NCBI RefSeq assembly: GCF_031458135.1
Contig: NZ_JAVDXW010000001.1
Location: 4,464,001-4,528,000 of the forward strand
Length of the DNA: 64,000 bases
Reading direction: 5' to 3'
Source of the DNA: Haloactinomyces albus
GTDB taxonomy: Bacteria; Actinomycetota; Actinomycetes; Mycobacteriales; Pseudonocardiaceae
The notes beneath the pieces are model-generated. The model made no database searches. It was not told the origin of the DNA and saw nothing but the letters and a program-made list of their open reading frames with translations. Of the stretch, positions 34,903-44,122 are shown piece after piece (position 1 is the stretch's first letter; each line of letters starts with the position of its first letter). A program made the position numbers and the translations under genes.

Positions 34903-36564
34903 ATGAACACACGACAAGCTGCTCCTGAACCGGTGCTGGTGCTGGGTAACGGGCCGGTCGGTCAGACGGCGGCTCTCCTGCTGGCCCGGTGGAACGTTCC
35001 GGTGGTGCTGCTGGACCAGCGGCCCGAACGTGACCCCGTGGGATCCAAAGCCATCTGCCAGCAGCGCGATGTGCTGGATATCTGGGAGTCGGTCGGGGCG
35101 GGGAACCGGATCGCCGAGGAAGGCGTCACGTGGACCACGGCACGGACGTTCTACCGGAACGAGGAACTGTTCAGCTATTCCTTCGACGATCCGGGGCAGG
35201 CGCACTTTCCGCCGTTTGTCAACCTGTCCCAAGCCCGCACCGAACAAGTGCTGGACGAACGCATCGCTGCCGAACCACTGATCGATGTTCGGTGGGACCA
35301 CGATGTGGTCGGTCTCGAGCAGCATGCCGGGGGAGTGACCCTGACATGCTCGACGTCCGGCGGGCAGGCGGTCGTGGACGGCAGCTGGGTGCTGGCCTGC
35401 GCCGGTGCCCGCGGAGACGCCGTGCGCGACATGCTCGGCGTCACCTTCGGCGGGCATTCCTTCGACGACCGGTTCCTGATCTGCGACATCCGCACGGACA
35501 TGCCGGACTGGGCCGACGAGCGGCGCTTCTATTTCGACCCGTCGTGGAACCCGGGCAGACAGGTGCTCATTCACCCGTGCCCGGATTCGACGTTCCGGAT
35601 CGACTGGCAGGTGCCGGCTGACTACGACCTCAAGGAGGAATACCTCAACGGGGCCTTGGACGCCCGGATCCGCCGCATCATCGGGGACCGGCCGTACGAC
35701 ATCGTGTGGAAGTCGCTGTACCGATTCCACTCCCGGGTGGTCGACCGGATGCGGGTGGGACGAGTACTGCTTGCCGGGGACTGCGCCCATCTGGTGTCCC
35801 CGTTCGGCGCGCGGGGTCTCAACTCGGGTGTTCAGGACGCGGAGAATGCGGCGTGGAAACTCGCATTCGTCCTCCACGGCTGGGCCGACGAGGCGCTGCT
35901 GGACAGCTACCACGACGAACGGCATGCGGCAGCACGGGAAAATCTCGAGGTCACCGGCGCGACCATGCGCTTCCTGGTACCGCAGAATGATCGGGATCGC
36001 CTGCGGCGAGAAGAGATTCTCGACCGGGCCTGCACGGATTCCGGCGCGTGGCCGGAGGTCGATTCCGGGCGGCTGGCCGAACCCTACTGGTACTCCGGCT
36101 CTCCGCTGACCACACTCAGCGACACGCTGCCGAGAGCCGCTCGGCCACCACGGGGCAGTGCGCCACGGCCGGGACCCGGTGTGCTGGTTCCGGATGTGCC
36201 GATCGCTGCTTTCGGCAAGGGCTCCACTCGGTTCCGTGAAGTTGCCAGAGGCGGATTCCTGCTGCTGGCGTGCGGAGACATCGACGAGAGGGTGGTGCGC
36301 CAGGCCGCCGCGACCGTCACGGCGGCTCCGGTGCGCCTGCTGCATCTGGACCGGGTCGATCGCACCGGAGCTCTGGCCGCAGCCCTGCAGCCGAGCTCGG
36401 ACGAGTTGTGGATCATCCGCCCCGATGCCCACATCGCAGCGGTGGTGCCGAACCCGGACTACGACACCACCACGAGTGCCCTGTGCCGAGTGACCGGTGA
36501 ACCGCTCGCTCCGGCACCACGGCGACCGGAAACCGCTCCGGCACCGGACTTCGCAGGAGGATGA
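34903..36564 (+). CDS. FAD-dependent aromatic monooxygenase (PheA/MhpA-like)
   Basis: About 553 residues. It has the NAD(P)H/FAD Rossmann motif VLVLGNGPVGQTAALLLARW, the DG-type segment VLACAGARGDAVRDMLG and a GD-type motif region VLLAGDCAHLVSPFGARGLN followed by DAENAAWKLAFVLHG. A C-terminal thioredoxin-like domain is usual for this class. It hydroxylates a phenolic or similar substrate. The ATG at 34903 has GGGAG; the 34840 frame overlaps the MBL gene. The stop overlaps the Shine-Dalgarno of a small downstream frame. Confidence 0.85.
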   Translation: MNTRQAAPEPVLVLGNGPVGQTAALLLARWNVPVVLLDQRPERDPVGSKAICQQRDVLDIWESVGAGNRIAEEGVTWTTARTFYRNEELFSYSFDDPGQAHFPPFVNLSQARTEQVLDERIAAEPLIDVRWDHDVVGLEQHAGGVTLTCSTSGGQAVVDGSWVLACAGARGDAVRDMLGVTFGGHSFDDRFLICDIRTDMPDWADERRFYFDPSWNPGRQVLIHPCPDSTFRIDWQVPADYDLKEEYLNGALDARIRRIIGDRPYDIVWKSLYRFHSRVVDRMRVGRVLLAGDCAHLVSPFGARGLNSGVQDAENAAWKLAFVLHGWADEALLDSYHDERHAAARENLEVTGATMRFLVPQNDRDRLRREEILDRACTDSGAWPEVDSGRLAEPYWYSGSPLTTLSDTLPRAARPPRGSAPRPGPGVLVPDVPIAAFGKGSTRFREVARGGFLLLACGDIDERVVRQAAATVTAAPVRLLHLDRVDRTGALAAALQPSSDELWIIRPDAHIAAVVPNPDYDTTTSALCRVTGEPLAPAPRRPETAPAPDFAGG

Positions 36565-36566
36565 CG

Positions 36567-36650
36567 ATGGTGCCTGATCACCGGGTGGAAGGGGTACCGC
36601 CTGACCTTCCCCCGGTGGACAGGCTCCTTCCCCGGCGGGACGGCCACTAA
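36567..36650 (+). CDS. Small coupled ORF of 27 residues (possible remnant)
   Basis: Two bases after the hydroxylase stop, an ATG with AGGAGG six bases upstream opens a 27-residue frame (starting MVPDHRVEGVPPDLPP and ending RRDGH). The strong ribosome binding site overlaps the end of the hydroxylase, which argues that something was translated here. It may be the surviving start of a lost operon gene or a true small protein. It ends at a TAA that overlaps the convergent MBL gene stop by four bases. No family was recognised. Confidence 0.4.
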   Translation: MVPDHRVEGVPPDLPPVDRLLPRRDGH

Positions 36651-37783
36651 CCGACGGGAATCCTGTCCAGGTCGTTACCGATGAGCACGCGGCCGTCGAA
36701 TCCACGCTGTGCCTGCTGACGCCATCGTGCATCGGACACCGAGCTCGGTGGAGCCGGTGCGAGATGGCTCAGCACAAGGGTGCCCACTCCTGCTTTCCGG
36801 GCGATGGAGCCGACTGTTCCCGCGGGAGTGTGCGACTGTGTGAGGTGGCTGATTTTGTGCTCCGGCGTGCCGTTCTCCTTGTACCAGTCGATATCCAGGG
36901 CCTCGTGTACGAGGACATCGGCGCCGGTGGCGAGCTCGACGACATTGTCGCTGGCTGCTGTGTCACCGGAGAACACGATCGAACCGCGGTCGGTGTCGAA
37001 CCGGAAGGCGAACGAGGGAAACACCGGGCCGTGCGGCACCAGGACTGCCGACACGGAAACACGGTCGTCTTCGGTCACGGTGAAGGGTTTCATGGTGGGA
37101 GCGGGCCGGTGGATCGGGTCGGCGCCCACCGGTGGCAGGGAGATCTCGTGCAGGTCGATGAGACTTCGGATGTCTGTGATGCCGGTGTCCCGCAGGAAGA
37201 CGTTGCTGCTGTAGGCGAATGCATGATGAGAATGCTCGGTGAGTTCGGCGAGTCCGGGCGTGGGATCTTCCGGTGCGATCGTCGGTGCCTGCTCGGCCGT
37301 GCCCGACCGGGACAGGCGCCCTGCGGGGCCGGGGCCGAAGACACTGACGGGGGAGAGAATCCCGTCTCCTTCTGCCGCGTCGTTCGGGCCGAACCCGGCG
37401 AGCAGGAAGAAGTTGTAGTAATCGCACACGTGGTCGGCGTGCAGGTGCGTCAGAAAGATCGACCGCAGGTCACGGAATTCAAGCTCTGCGTTCTTGTACT
37501 GCGTGGCCGAACTCCGCCCGCAGTCGATCACATATGTCTGTCCGTGCACGCTGAGCACGCTCGAGATCCCGGTGCGCCCGGGATGGATCGGGGGACCCGC
37601 GGCGGTTCCCAGCAGGGTCAACTCCACGCCGTTGCGGGACTGTCCGATACTGCCGGAGAGCGAGGTAGCACCGCCGGCACAGCCTGCCCCGAGCAACGAG
37701 GCTCCGCCCATCGCGGTGGCCGCCAGCGACCGGCGCAGCATGGCTCTGCGTGGCATATTCGTGTTGACGACCGAATTGTCCAT
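36647..37783 (-). CDS. Tat-exported lipoprotein MBL-fold hydrolase
   Basis: About 378 residues. The N terminus has a twin-arginine signal (MPRRAMLRRSLAATAMGGAS) and a lipobox-like LLGAGC ending at a cysteine near residue 35, so the protein is probably exported and anchored. The metal motif FLTHLHADHVCDYYNFF is intact. Later residues AVLVPHGPVFPSFAFRFD and FSGDTAASDNVVELATGADV are typical of the MBL/RNase Z-like group with hydrolytic activity. The ATG at 37783 is preferred; an earlier TTG frame at 37819 gives a poor signal. It is convergent with the upstream hydroxylase operon. Confidence 0.82.
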   Translation of the reverse strand: MDNSVVNTNMPRRAMLRRSLAATAMGGASLLGAGCAGGATSLSGSIGQSRNGVELTLLGTAAGPPIHPGRTGISSVLSVHGQTYVIDCGRSSATQYKNAELEFRDLRSIFLTHLHADHVCDYYNFFLLAGFGPNDAAEGDGILSPVSVFGPGPAGRLSRSGTAEQAPTIAPEDPTPGLAELTEHSHHAFAYSSNVFLRDTGITDIRSLIDLHEISLPPVGADPIHRPAPTMKPFTVTEDDRVSVSAVLVPHGPVFPSFAFRFDTDRGSIVFSGDTAASDNVVELATGADVLVHEALDIDWYKENGTPEHKISHLTQSHTPAGTVGSIARKAGVGTLVLSHLAPAPPSSVSDARWRQQAQRGFDGRVLIGNDLDRIPVG

Positions 37784-37930
37784 GATTCGCCGACTCCCAT
37801 TCTGGTGACGGGTTTTCAAGGCACGCGACAGCGTGCTGGTCTTGCTGAAAAAAGAAAGAAAAGCAGTGCAGCCGGGGAAATGAGCGAAAAAAGGTTCTCG
37901 GAAAAGTGTTTCTTCGGCTGGTTTTCGGGA

Positions 37931-37961
37931 TTCGCTCGGGGATCGGGCTTCCCCGAGCGAA
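37931..37961 (-). terminator. Terminator after the TfdB-type hydroxylase operon
   Basis: TTCGCTCGGGG (37931-37941) pairs perfectly with CCCCGAGCGAA (37951-37961) over a nine-base loop. It lies 10 bases past the hydroxylase stop at 37972, in the gap before the MBL gene promoter. Confidence 0.8.
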
Positions 37962-37971
37962 CCGCGTTGCT

Positions 37972-39732
37972 TCAGGGATGCAGGATCGCCGTGAGTGCTC
38001 GATGCAACTCGTCGTGTGCTGCTTGCTGCGTGTCCGGCGCGGAGATTCGCCGCCAGGCGATGTAGCCGTCGGGGCGCACCAGCAGACAGCCGGGCTCATC
38101 GATCTCGCAGACACGACGCCAGTCGCCGTAGGCGTCCCGCGCCTGCCGAGTGCCGATCCGCACCAGTCGCAGCGGCAGGCCCAGCCGATCGCGGCAGTGC
38201 TCCACCGCCGAGGACCACGCGGTACCGGACAGGCCCGTCATCACGCTGAACTCCCCTTGGCCGACCAGATCCAGCGTGGAAACTCGCCTGCCGTGCTCCT
38301 CGACCAGCCACACGTGCGGCAACTTGGCCCCTGGCCGGGTCGTGGGCTGGTGATGCAGCTCGGGATCCCGCAGCCAGGATTCCTCGCTGCCGTCGTCGAG
38401 CACGGCCGTGGAACGGTAGCGCTGGTTGAACTCGACCCCGTGGGCGTTGAACTCGTAGTTCTTCAGCTCGATGGCCTCGGTCAGGGCGAGGCGGCGTTTC
38501 TCGCCGTCGGTGCTTTCCTCCCGGCAGGCCGCCAACCCCTGGGTGATGCCCTCGTCGTCGCTGCCTCCGGCGATGCCCAGTGCCTCGAAGATCGGCCCGA
38601 ACTGATCCCGACTGAGGTTGGCGCGCTCCACGATCTGCCGCCCCACCGGCGCCCGCTCACTGCTGTAGGTCTCCAGCAGCTCCGGGCCCGCCTGGCCGCG
38701 CAGGACCATCGCCAGTTTCCAGGCCAGGTTGAACGAGTCCTGCACGGAAGTATTCGAGCCCAGCCCGTTCGATGGGGGATGGCGGTGCACGGCGTCACCG
38801 GCGCAGAACACACGGCCCGAGGAGTACCGGGTGGCGTAGTTGTGGTTGACCGTCCACAGTGATCGCGAGGTGATGGTCACCGGCACGTCCGCATCACCGA
38901 CGAGGTCGTGCACGATATCGCGTGCCTGTTGCTCGGTCAGTTCATCCGGTGGATCATCGATGTCGTATCCCCAGGTCAGCAGCCACTTGTGCCAGGGCCG
39001 CACCATCCGCACCAGTCCCATGCCGATACCGCCCATGTGCGCACCCGGCCGCATCACCCAGTACAGGACGCTCGGCCGGTGCGCGACGTAGTGGGACAGG
39101 TCGGCGTCGAAGACGATGTTCATGCTGCCTGCCTTGCCCTCCTGCCCGGCGATGGGCAGGCCGAGCTGCTCGGCGACCCGGCTGCGGGCCCCGTCGGCGC
39201 CGATGAGGTAGCGGGCCCGCACGGTGAACTCGTCGCCGCGTACCCGGTCCCGCAGCCGCGCGGTGACCCCGTCGGCGTCCTGCTCCAGGTCGAGGAACTC
39301 GGTGTCCATGCGCACCGTGGCCCCGCGCGAGGCGGCCCGGGTGACCAGGATCGGTTCGAGGTGGGTCTGCGGCAGGTCCAGCATCGTGCACGGGCTGGCC
39401 GCGCTGTACTCGGTGGCCGAGGCTTCCCCGGTCCCCCAACTGCGGATCCGGCCGATTTCCTCCCCGGCCAGGGACGTGCACAACACGGTGTCACCCATCA
39501 GCTCCGGAGGGGTGCCCTGCTGCTGTGCCGCACCCTCCACGCCGAGATCGCGCAGCACCTCCATGGTGCGCTGGTTGGTGATGTGCGCGCGGGGCGTGTT
39601 GGCCACCCAGCCGTACTTGTTGATCAGCAGGGTGCGCACGCCGTAGGTGGCCAGCAGCAGCGCGGCCGCCCCACCGGCCGGGCCTGAACCCACGACGAGG
39701 ACATCGGTGTCGTAGTTCTGCTCGGTGCTCAC
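37972..39732 (-). CDS. FAD-dependent phenol/resorcinol hydroxylase (TfdB-type)
   Basis: A 586-residue flavoprotein monooxygenase. The FAD motif VLVVGSGPAGGAAALLLATY, the GD-type segment GRVFCAGDAVHRHPPSNGLG and the following SNTSVQDSFNLAWKLAMVLRG are as in 2,4-dichlorophenol or phenol hydroxylases. The GTG start overlaps the fusion gene stop by four bases. With the downstream ring-cleavage enzyme, a resorcinol-to-hydroxyquinol step is the likely role: hydroxyquinol is then cleaved to maleylacetate. Other phenols remain possible. Confidence 0.87.
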   Translation of the reverse strand: MSTEQNYDTDVLVVGSGPAGGAAALLLATYGVRTLLINKYGWVANTPRAHITNQRTMEVLRDLGVEGAAQQQGTPPELMGDTVLCTSLAGEEIGRIRSWGTGEASATEYSAASPCTMLDLPQTHLEPILVTRAASRGATVRMDTEFLDLEQDADGVTARLRDRVRGDEFTVRARYLIGADGARSRVAEQLGLPIAGQEGKAGSMNIVFDADLSHYVAHRPSVLYWVMRPGAHMGGIGMGLVRMVRPWHKWLLTWGYDIDDPPDELTEQQARDIVHDLVGDADVPVTITSRSLWTVNHNYATRYSSGRVFCAGDAVHRHPPSNGLGSNTSVQDSFNLAWKLAMVLRGQAGPELLETYSSERAPVGRQIVERANLSRDQFGPIFEALGIAGGSDDEGITQGLAACREESTDGEKRRLALTEAIELKNYEFNAHGVEFNQRYRSTAVLDDGSEESWLRDPELHHQPTTRPGAKLPHVWLVEEHGRRVSTLDLVGQGEFSVMTGLSGTAWSSAVEHCRDRLGLPLRLVRIGTRQARDAYGDWRRVCEIDEPGCLLVRPDGYIAWRRISAPDTQQAAHDELHRALTAILHP

Positions 39733-41678
39733 TCGTCTTCTCCGTGGTTCTGCTCGTCGTCGGCGGCGATGTGGAAGGTGAACTCCAGCAGGCGCCAGCT
39801 TTCGCTCACCGCACGCCCGTCCGGCATGGCACCGTGTTGCCGTGGCATGTCGACGATCAGCTCGTCCTTGACGCCGAACACCGCATCCGAATCCAGATAG
39901 GCCCCGCCGGCCACGAAAAGCTGTGTGATCAAGCGCGGACGGCCCGGCGCCATGATCATGAAATGGATGTGTGGGGCCCGGTAGGGATGGCGCCCGACCG
40001 CGTCGAGCATGCTGCCCACGGGACCGTCGTCGGGGATCGGGTACTCAGAGGGGGCGATGGATCGGAACGTGAACCGGCCCCGGTCGTCGGTGCGGAATCG
40101 GGCGCGCAGCACCGGGCCGTCCAGGTCCGGCAATTGCACGTCGTAGTAGCCGTCCTCGTTGGACTGCCAGACGTCGACGACCGCGTCCGGGACGGCGGCG
40201 CCGTCCGTGTCGGTGACCTTGATATCGCCCCACAGCGGCTCACCGGGCAACCCCTGGGAGATGTCGGTTCCGTGCTCGGCCGCCGGGGGGCCTTCGACGT
40301 AGAACGGGCCGAGTACCGCCGACGGGGTGGCCTCGGGGGTGCGCGAGTTCGTCAACAGATCGACGGCGCTGGAGACACCGAGCGTATCCGACAGCAGCAC
40401 GAATTCCTGCCGGGTGTCGCTGCACATCCGGCCGGTGTGGGTGAGGAAGTCGATGGCGTACTGCCATTCGTCCTCGGTGACGTCGTTGTCGGCCACGAAG
40501 CGGTGCAGGTGTCGCACCAGATCCGGCAGCAGCTGCCGCAGGCGCGGGCTCGATGCCCGGTCGAAACTGGCGACGACCTGCTCGGTCAGCCGGTGCAGCG
40601 CCGCCAGCGGCCGGCCACTCGAAGCCGGACGCTCGCCCGCCCACGCCCGATGCAGCAGCGTCGCGATGCCCTCGGTGGTCAGCTCCCGGGGGTTGGGGTA
40701 GGACTTCGCGGTGGCCAGCTCGGCGGCGGTGCCCAGATCCTGCTCGGCCACCCCCAGTTCCCGCAGCGAGGTGGGCCCATCCAGCGAGGTGATCAGGTCG
40801 TGCACCCCAGCGGGGGCGTCGTCGGTGCCCAGGGCATCGGCGATACGCCGCATCACCTCCGGCACGGCCGGGGCGTTGTAGGCCATGGCATGGGGCAGCA
40901 CGACGGTGTGGGTCTCGGCGTGCGGCAGGTCGAACGAGCCGCCGAGGGTGTGGCACAGCTTGTGGTGCAGCCCCATGCCGACCAACCCCAGGCAGGTTCC
41001 GGCCAGCCACGCCGCGTGCAGCGCCTCGGCGCGGGCGTCCACATCGGCCGGGTCGGCCACGATCGCGGGCAGGGCACGTCCCATCAGCCTGATGGAGTCC
41101 AGTGCCCAGCCGTCGACGACCGGATTGGTCTGTTGCGAGTACAGCGCCTCCACCGCGTGGGCCATCGCGTTGATGCCGCTGGTCACCGACATCGACACGG
41201 GCAGATCGAGGGTGAACTCGACGTCGTAGAGCACGGTTTCCGGCAGGATCGCCGCATCCGAGCGGGTCGTCTTGGTGCCCTGCGCGGTCTCACCCAACAC
41301 CGGAGTGACCTCGGAGCCAGCATAGGTCGTGGGCAGGACGACCTGATCGATACCGGTACGCCATGCTATCGCCTTGGCCAGCCCGATTGTGGAACCGCCT
41401 CCGACGGCCACCACGCAGTCCACCGAGTGCTCGCGGACCAGTTCCATGACCTGTTCGGTGACTTCGACGGGAGTGTGCATGGCCGCCCCGTCGAAGCGGA
41501 CCGCGGCCAGCGATTCCAGTGCCTTGTGCACCCGGTCGCCGAGTGCTGCCAGCGGCGGGCTGCCCAGCACCAGAGCCCGCGTGCGTCCGAGCCGCTCCAC
41601 CTCCTCGCGCACCTGCGCGCTCGTGCCGTACCCGAACACCACCCGGTTCGGGTTCGTGGCATGGACGAAACTTCTCAT
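39729..41678 (-). CDS. Fused maleylacetate reductase and hydroxyquinol 1,2-dioxygenase
   Basis: A 649-residue bifunctional protein. Residues 1-350 are an iron-alcohol-dehydrogenase-like maleylacetate reductase, with VVAVGGGSTIGLAKAIAW, MAHAVEALYS and GMGLHHKLCHTLGG as landmarks. Residues 360-649 are an intradiol dioxygenase with GPFYVEGP, PSEYPIPDDGPVGSML and HPYRAPHIHFMIM, containing two tyrosine and two histidine iron ligands. It should cleave hydroxyquinol to maleylacetate and reduce that to 3-oxoadipate. The two domains are in one frame with a 15-residue linker. The gene follows an AraC gene and overlaps the hydroxylase gene. Confidence 0.9.
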   Translation of the reverse strand: MRSFVHATNPNRVVFGYGTSAQVREEVERLGRTRALVLGSPPLAALGDRVHKALESLAAVRFDGAAMHTPVEVTEQVMELVREHSVDCVVAVGGGSTIGLAKAIAWRTGIDQVVLPTTYAGSEVTPVLGETAQGTKTTRSDAAILPETVLYDVEFTLDLPVSMSVTSGINAMAHAVEALYSQQTNPVVDGWALDSIRLMGRALPAIVADPADVDARAEALHAAWLAGTCLGLVGMGLHHKLCHTLGGSFDLPHAETHTVVLPHAMAYNAPAVPEVMRRIADALGTDDAPAGVHDLITSLDGPTSLRELGVAEQDLGTAAELATAKSYPNPRELTTEGIATLLHRAWAGERPASSGRPLAALHRLTEQVVASFDRASSPRLRQLLPDLVRHLHRFVADNDVTEDEWQYAIDFLTHTGRMCSDTRQEFVLLSDTLGVSSAVDLLTNSRTPEATPSAVLGPFYVEGPPAAEHGTDISQGLPGEPLWGDIKVTDTDGAAVPDAVVDVWQSNEDGYYDVQLPDLDGPVLRARFRTDDRGRFTFRSIAPSEYPIPDDGPVGSMLDAVGRHPYRAPHIHFMIMAPGRPRLITQLFVAGGAYLDSDAVFGVKDELIVDMPRQHGAMPDGRAVSESWRLLEFTFHIAADDEQNHGEDE

Positions 41679-41839
41679 CTGGCTGCTTCTCCCACCTTGA
41701 TGAAGTGTTGTTCAGCTCACGGTGCGTCGAGTATGTGCGAGCCCTGCCTCGTTCTCCTGCAGGTTTCGACTGTGTTGATTGCACGAAATCGGCATCACCA
41801 AGCCCGCGGTATGTCAGGTCCGGTGGGCCGGGAACGTGC

Positions 41840-42712
41840 TCAGCCCGCGCGGCGCATCGCGGCCGGTGTGACGCCGAGGTGCTCGCGCATCGTCCGGGTG
41901 AGGTGCTCCTGGTGGGAAAAACCACACCGGGTGGCGATCTCGGCGATCGGCAGAGTGCCGGTGCGCAACAGGTGGCTTGCCTGGTCCAGGCGCAAGTGCA
42001 GCAGGAATCGGTGCGGGGGTAAGCCGGTTCGCGCCTTGAATTTGCGGGAGAACTGGCTCACGCTCAGACCGACCAACCCGGCCATGCTCTCCAGCGGGAT
42101 CGGCTCCTCGAGCTGGGTGCACATCCACTCGCGAACCGTGTCGAACTGCCGGTCGGTCAATGCGGTGCGCTCGGCTTTCGTCGGTTCGGGGAGCCGGACG
42201 CGGCTGTGCTTGCGCGCCAGCCGGGCCGCCAGCAGGCCGGCGATGTGGTCGACGTAGGTGCGTGCCGAGGAGTCTCGCTCCCGCAGCACCTCGTCGAGCG
42301 AGAGCACGAGCTGCTCCAGCAGCGGATCGTGGTTGCCGAGCACCTCGGCGATCTCCACGGCGTGCCCGCAGGCCTGCCGGATCGCCGCCTGGTCCAGGTA
42401 CACGTGGACCGTGTCCAGCTCCCCACCGAGTTCGACCGTCAGGTCTTTGCCCGCAGGATGCAGGAAGAATCCTCCCGTGGGCATTCGTCGGGAGGCGGTC
42501 AGTCGGGAGTGGCCACGTCGCACGGTCACCGGTCCGCTGCGGTGCAGGATCAGCAGGTGGCTGTTCGCCGCGTCGAAGTCGGCTTGGTAGGGCTGTTCCC
42601 GCTGGGTGGATACGTACAGCTTCTCCCAGCCAAGACCGGCGCTGGTTCGCTCGGGTTGTACCCAGGGCAGACGGAGGATGCCGTTCGTATCGCGCAATCC
42701 CAACTCCGCCAC
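41840..42712 (-). CDS. AraC-family regulator of the hydroxyquinol operon
   Basis: About 290 residues. The N-terminal domain is cupin-like (FFLHPAGKDLTVELGGELDT). The C-terminal DNA-binding part has MAGLVGLSVSQFSRKFKART and IAEIATRCGFSHQEHLTRTM. A GTG at 42712 with GGGAG eight bases upstream is preferred; the longer 43015 frame crosses promoter-like sequence. It lies upstream of the fused reductase/dioxygenase on the same strand, 161 bases away. It presumably activates that operon in response to an aromatic intermediate. Confidence 0.82.
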   Translation of the reverse strand: MAELGLRDTNGILRLPWVQPERTSAGLGWEKLYVSTQREQPYQADFDAANSHLLILHRSGPVTVRRGHSRLTASRRMPTGGFFLHPAGKDLTVELGGELDTVHVYLDQAAIRQACGHAVEIAEVLGNHDPLLEQLVLSLDEVLRERDSSARTYVDHIAGLLAARLARKHSRVRLPEPTKAERTALTDRQFDTVREWMCTQLEEPIPLESMAGLVGLSVSQFSRKFKARTGLPPHRFLLHLRLDQASHLLRTGTLPIAEIATRCGFSHQEHLTRTMREHLGVTPAAMRRAG

Positions 42713-42966
42713 TACTGCCACTCCCGTCCGCGATGAAGCACTGAGAACACGAAGCCCGTCGTGGGTGGGCCACAGGCTAGTCCGAGGACCACTTCCGGGC
42801 AAGACACCGATGCAGCGGGCAGTGCCTCGAGAGGTCACTCGCACATGCGGGAACACCGGGGACGCTCGTCGGCCCGCCCTGTGCTGAACTCTTGTTCCGG
42901 GACGTGGCGTCGCAATACGGTCGTCGCGCTGCTTTTCTGCCCGCTCCACGCCCGCAGGAGGTCGAT

Positions 42967-43986
42967 ATGTCCCTCGATGCGTTCGACCGTTTTCCCTTGC
43001 TGTTCGGTCCGTCACCGGTACACCGCCTGGACCGGGTGACCGCCCATCTCGGTGGCGCCGAAATATGGGCCAAGCGAGAGGACTGCAATTCCGGTATCGC
43101 CTTCGGCGGCAACAAGACCCGCAAACTCGAGTACCTCGTTGCGGACGCTCTCGCCCAGGGGTGCGACACGCTGGTGTCCATCGGTGGTGTGCAGTCCAAT
43201 CACACTCGCCAAGTCGCCGCCGTGGCTGCCCGGGTCGGCCTCAAGTGCGTCCTCGTCCAGGAGAGCTGGGTTGATTGGCCGGATGCCGTGTACGACAAGG
43301 TCGGCAACATCCTGCTCTCCCGCCTCAGCGGTGCGGAGGTGCGCCTGGTCGAATCCGAGTTCGGCATCGGTGTCAAGGAGAGCTGGCAGCAGGCCGTGGC
43401 CGAGATCGAAGCCTCCGGGGGCAAGCCGTACGCGATCCCTGCTGGTGCTTCCGAGCACCGGCTCGGTGGGCTGGGCTTCGCGAACTGGGCATATGAGGTC
43501 GCCGAGCAGGAACGGCAGCTCGACACCTTCTTCGACACGATCGTGGTCTGTTCGGTCACCGGCAGCACCCAGGCGGGGATGGTTGCCGGTTTCGCGGCGC
43601 TGCGGGAACAGGGCGGCAGGCCGCGGCGCATCATCGGCATCGACGCCTCCGCCACCCCGACGGAGACTCGTGAGCAGGTGACCCGTATCGCGCGTAACAC
43701 CGCCGATCTCGTCGGTGTGGGCCCCGATCTCGTCGATGAGGAGATCGTGCTCGATGAGCGTTTCCACGCCGGTACCTACGGCATTCCCGACGAGGCCACC
43801 CTGGATGCGATGCGGCTCGCGGCGCGTACAGAAGGCATGATCACCGACCCGGTGTACGAGGGAAAGTCGATGGCCGGTCTCCTCGATCTCGTCTCTCGTG
43901 GCGAGATCGATCGCGATTCCACCGTGCTCTACGCCCATCTGGGCGGGCAGCCCGCCCTGAACGGTTACAGCGCCCTGTTCGGCTGA
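42967..43986 (+). CDS. acdS: 1-Aminocyclopropane-1-carboxylate deaminase
   Basis: About 339 residues, a fold-type II PLP enzyme. The cofactor lysine lies in [17 protein letters not shown] (about K50) and the serine-rich [18 protein letters not shown] follows. Near the end YEGKSMAGL and HLGGQPAL carry Glu (about 298) and Leu (about 325), which match the residues distinguishing ACC deaminase from D-cysteine desulfhydrase. It splits ACC to 2-oxobutyrate and ammonia and may also act on D-amino acids. The ATG at 42967 has AGGAGG. It is a single gene divergent from the AraC gene. Confidence 0.87.
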   Translation: MSLDAFDRFPLLFGPSPVHRLDRVTAHLGGAEIWAKREDCNSGIAFGGNKTRKLEYLVADALAQGCDTLVSIGGVQSNHTRQVAAVAARVGLKCVLVQESWVDWPDAVYDKVGNILLSRLSGAEVRLVESEFGIGVKESWQQAVAEIEASGGKPYAIPAGASEHRLGGLGFANWAYEVAEQERQLDTFFDTIVVCSVTGSTQAGMVAGFAALREQGGRPRRIIGIDASATPTETREQVTRIARNTADLVGVGPDLVDEEIVLDERFHAGTYGIPDEATLDAMRLAARTEGMITDPVYEGKSMAGLLDLVSRGEIDRDSTVLYAHLGGQPALNGYSALFG

Positions 43987-44071
43987 AGTGCCGCTGTCTC
44001 GCGGAGTTGCTCGCATCGGTACGTGGTTTCTGCGGCTTCGCGGCTGTCCTCGCCGACCTGATCAGCATCGG

Positions 44072-44103
44072 ATCCGGTGCCCACCGAGCAGCGGGCACCG
44101 GAT
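44072..44103. terminator. Terminator between acdS and the nuclease gene
   Basis: ATCCGGTGCCC (44072-44082) pairs perfectly with GGGCACCGGAT (44093-44103) over a 10-base loop. It sits between two convergent genes and can serve both. Confidence 0.8.
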
Positions 44104-44122
44104 GCTGGATGCATCGGCTCGA

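Noticed and set aside
39744-42257. Long plus-strand open frame opposite the fused reductase/dioxygenase
   Set aside because: It is a GC-skew shadow of the real minus-strand gene. It lacks any motif and spans the promoter and the AraC gene.
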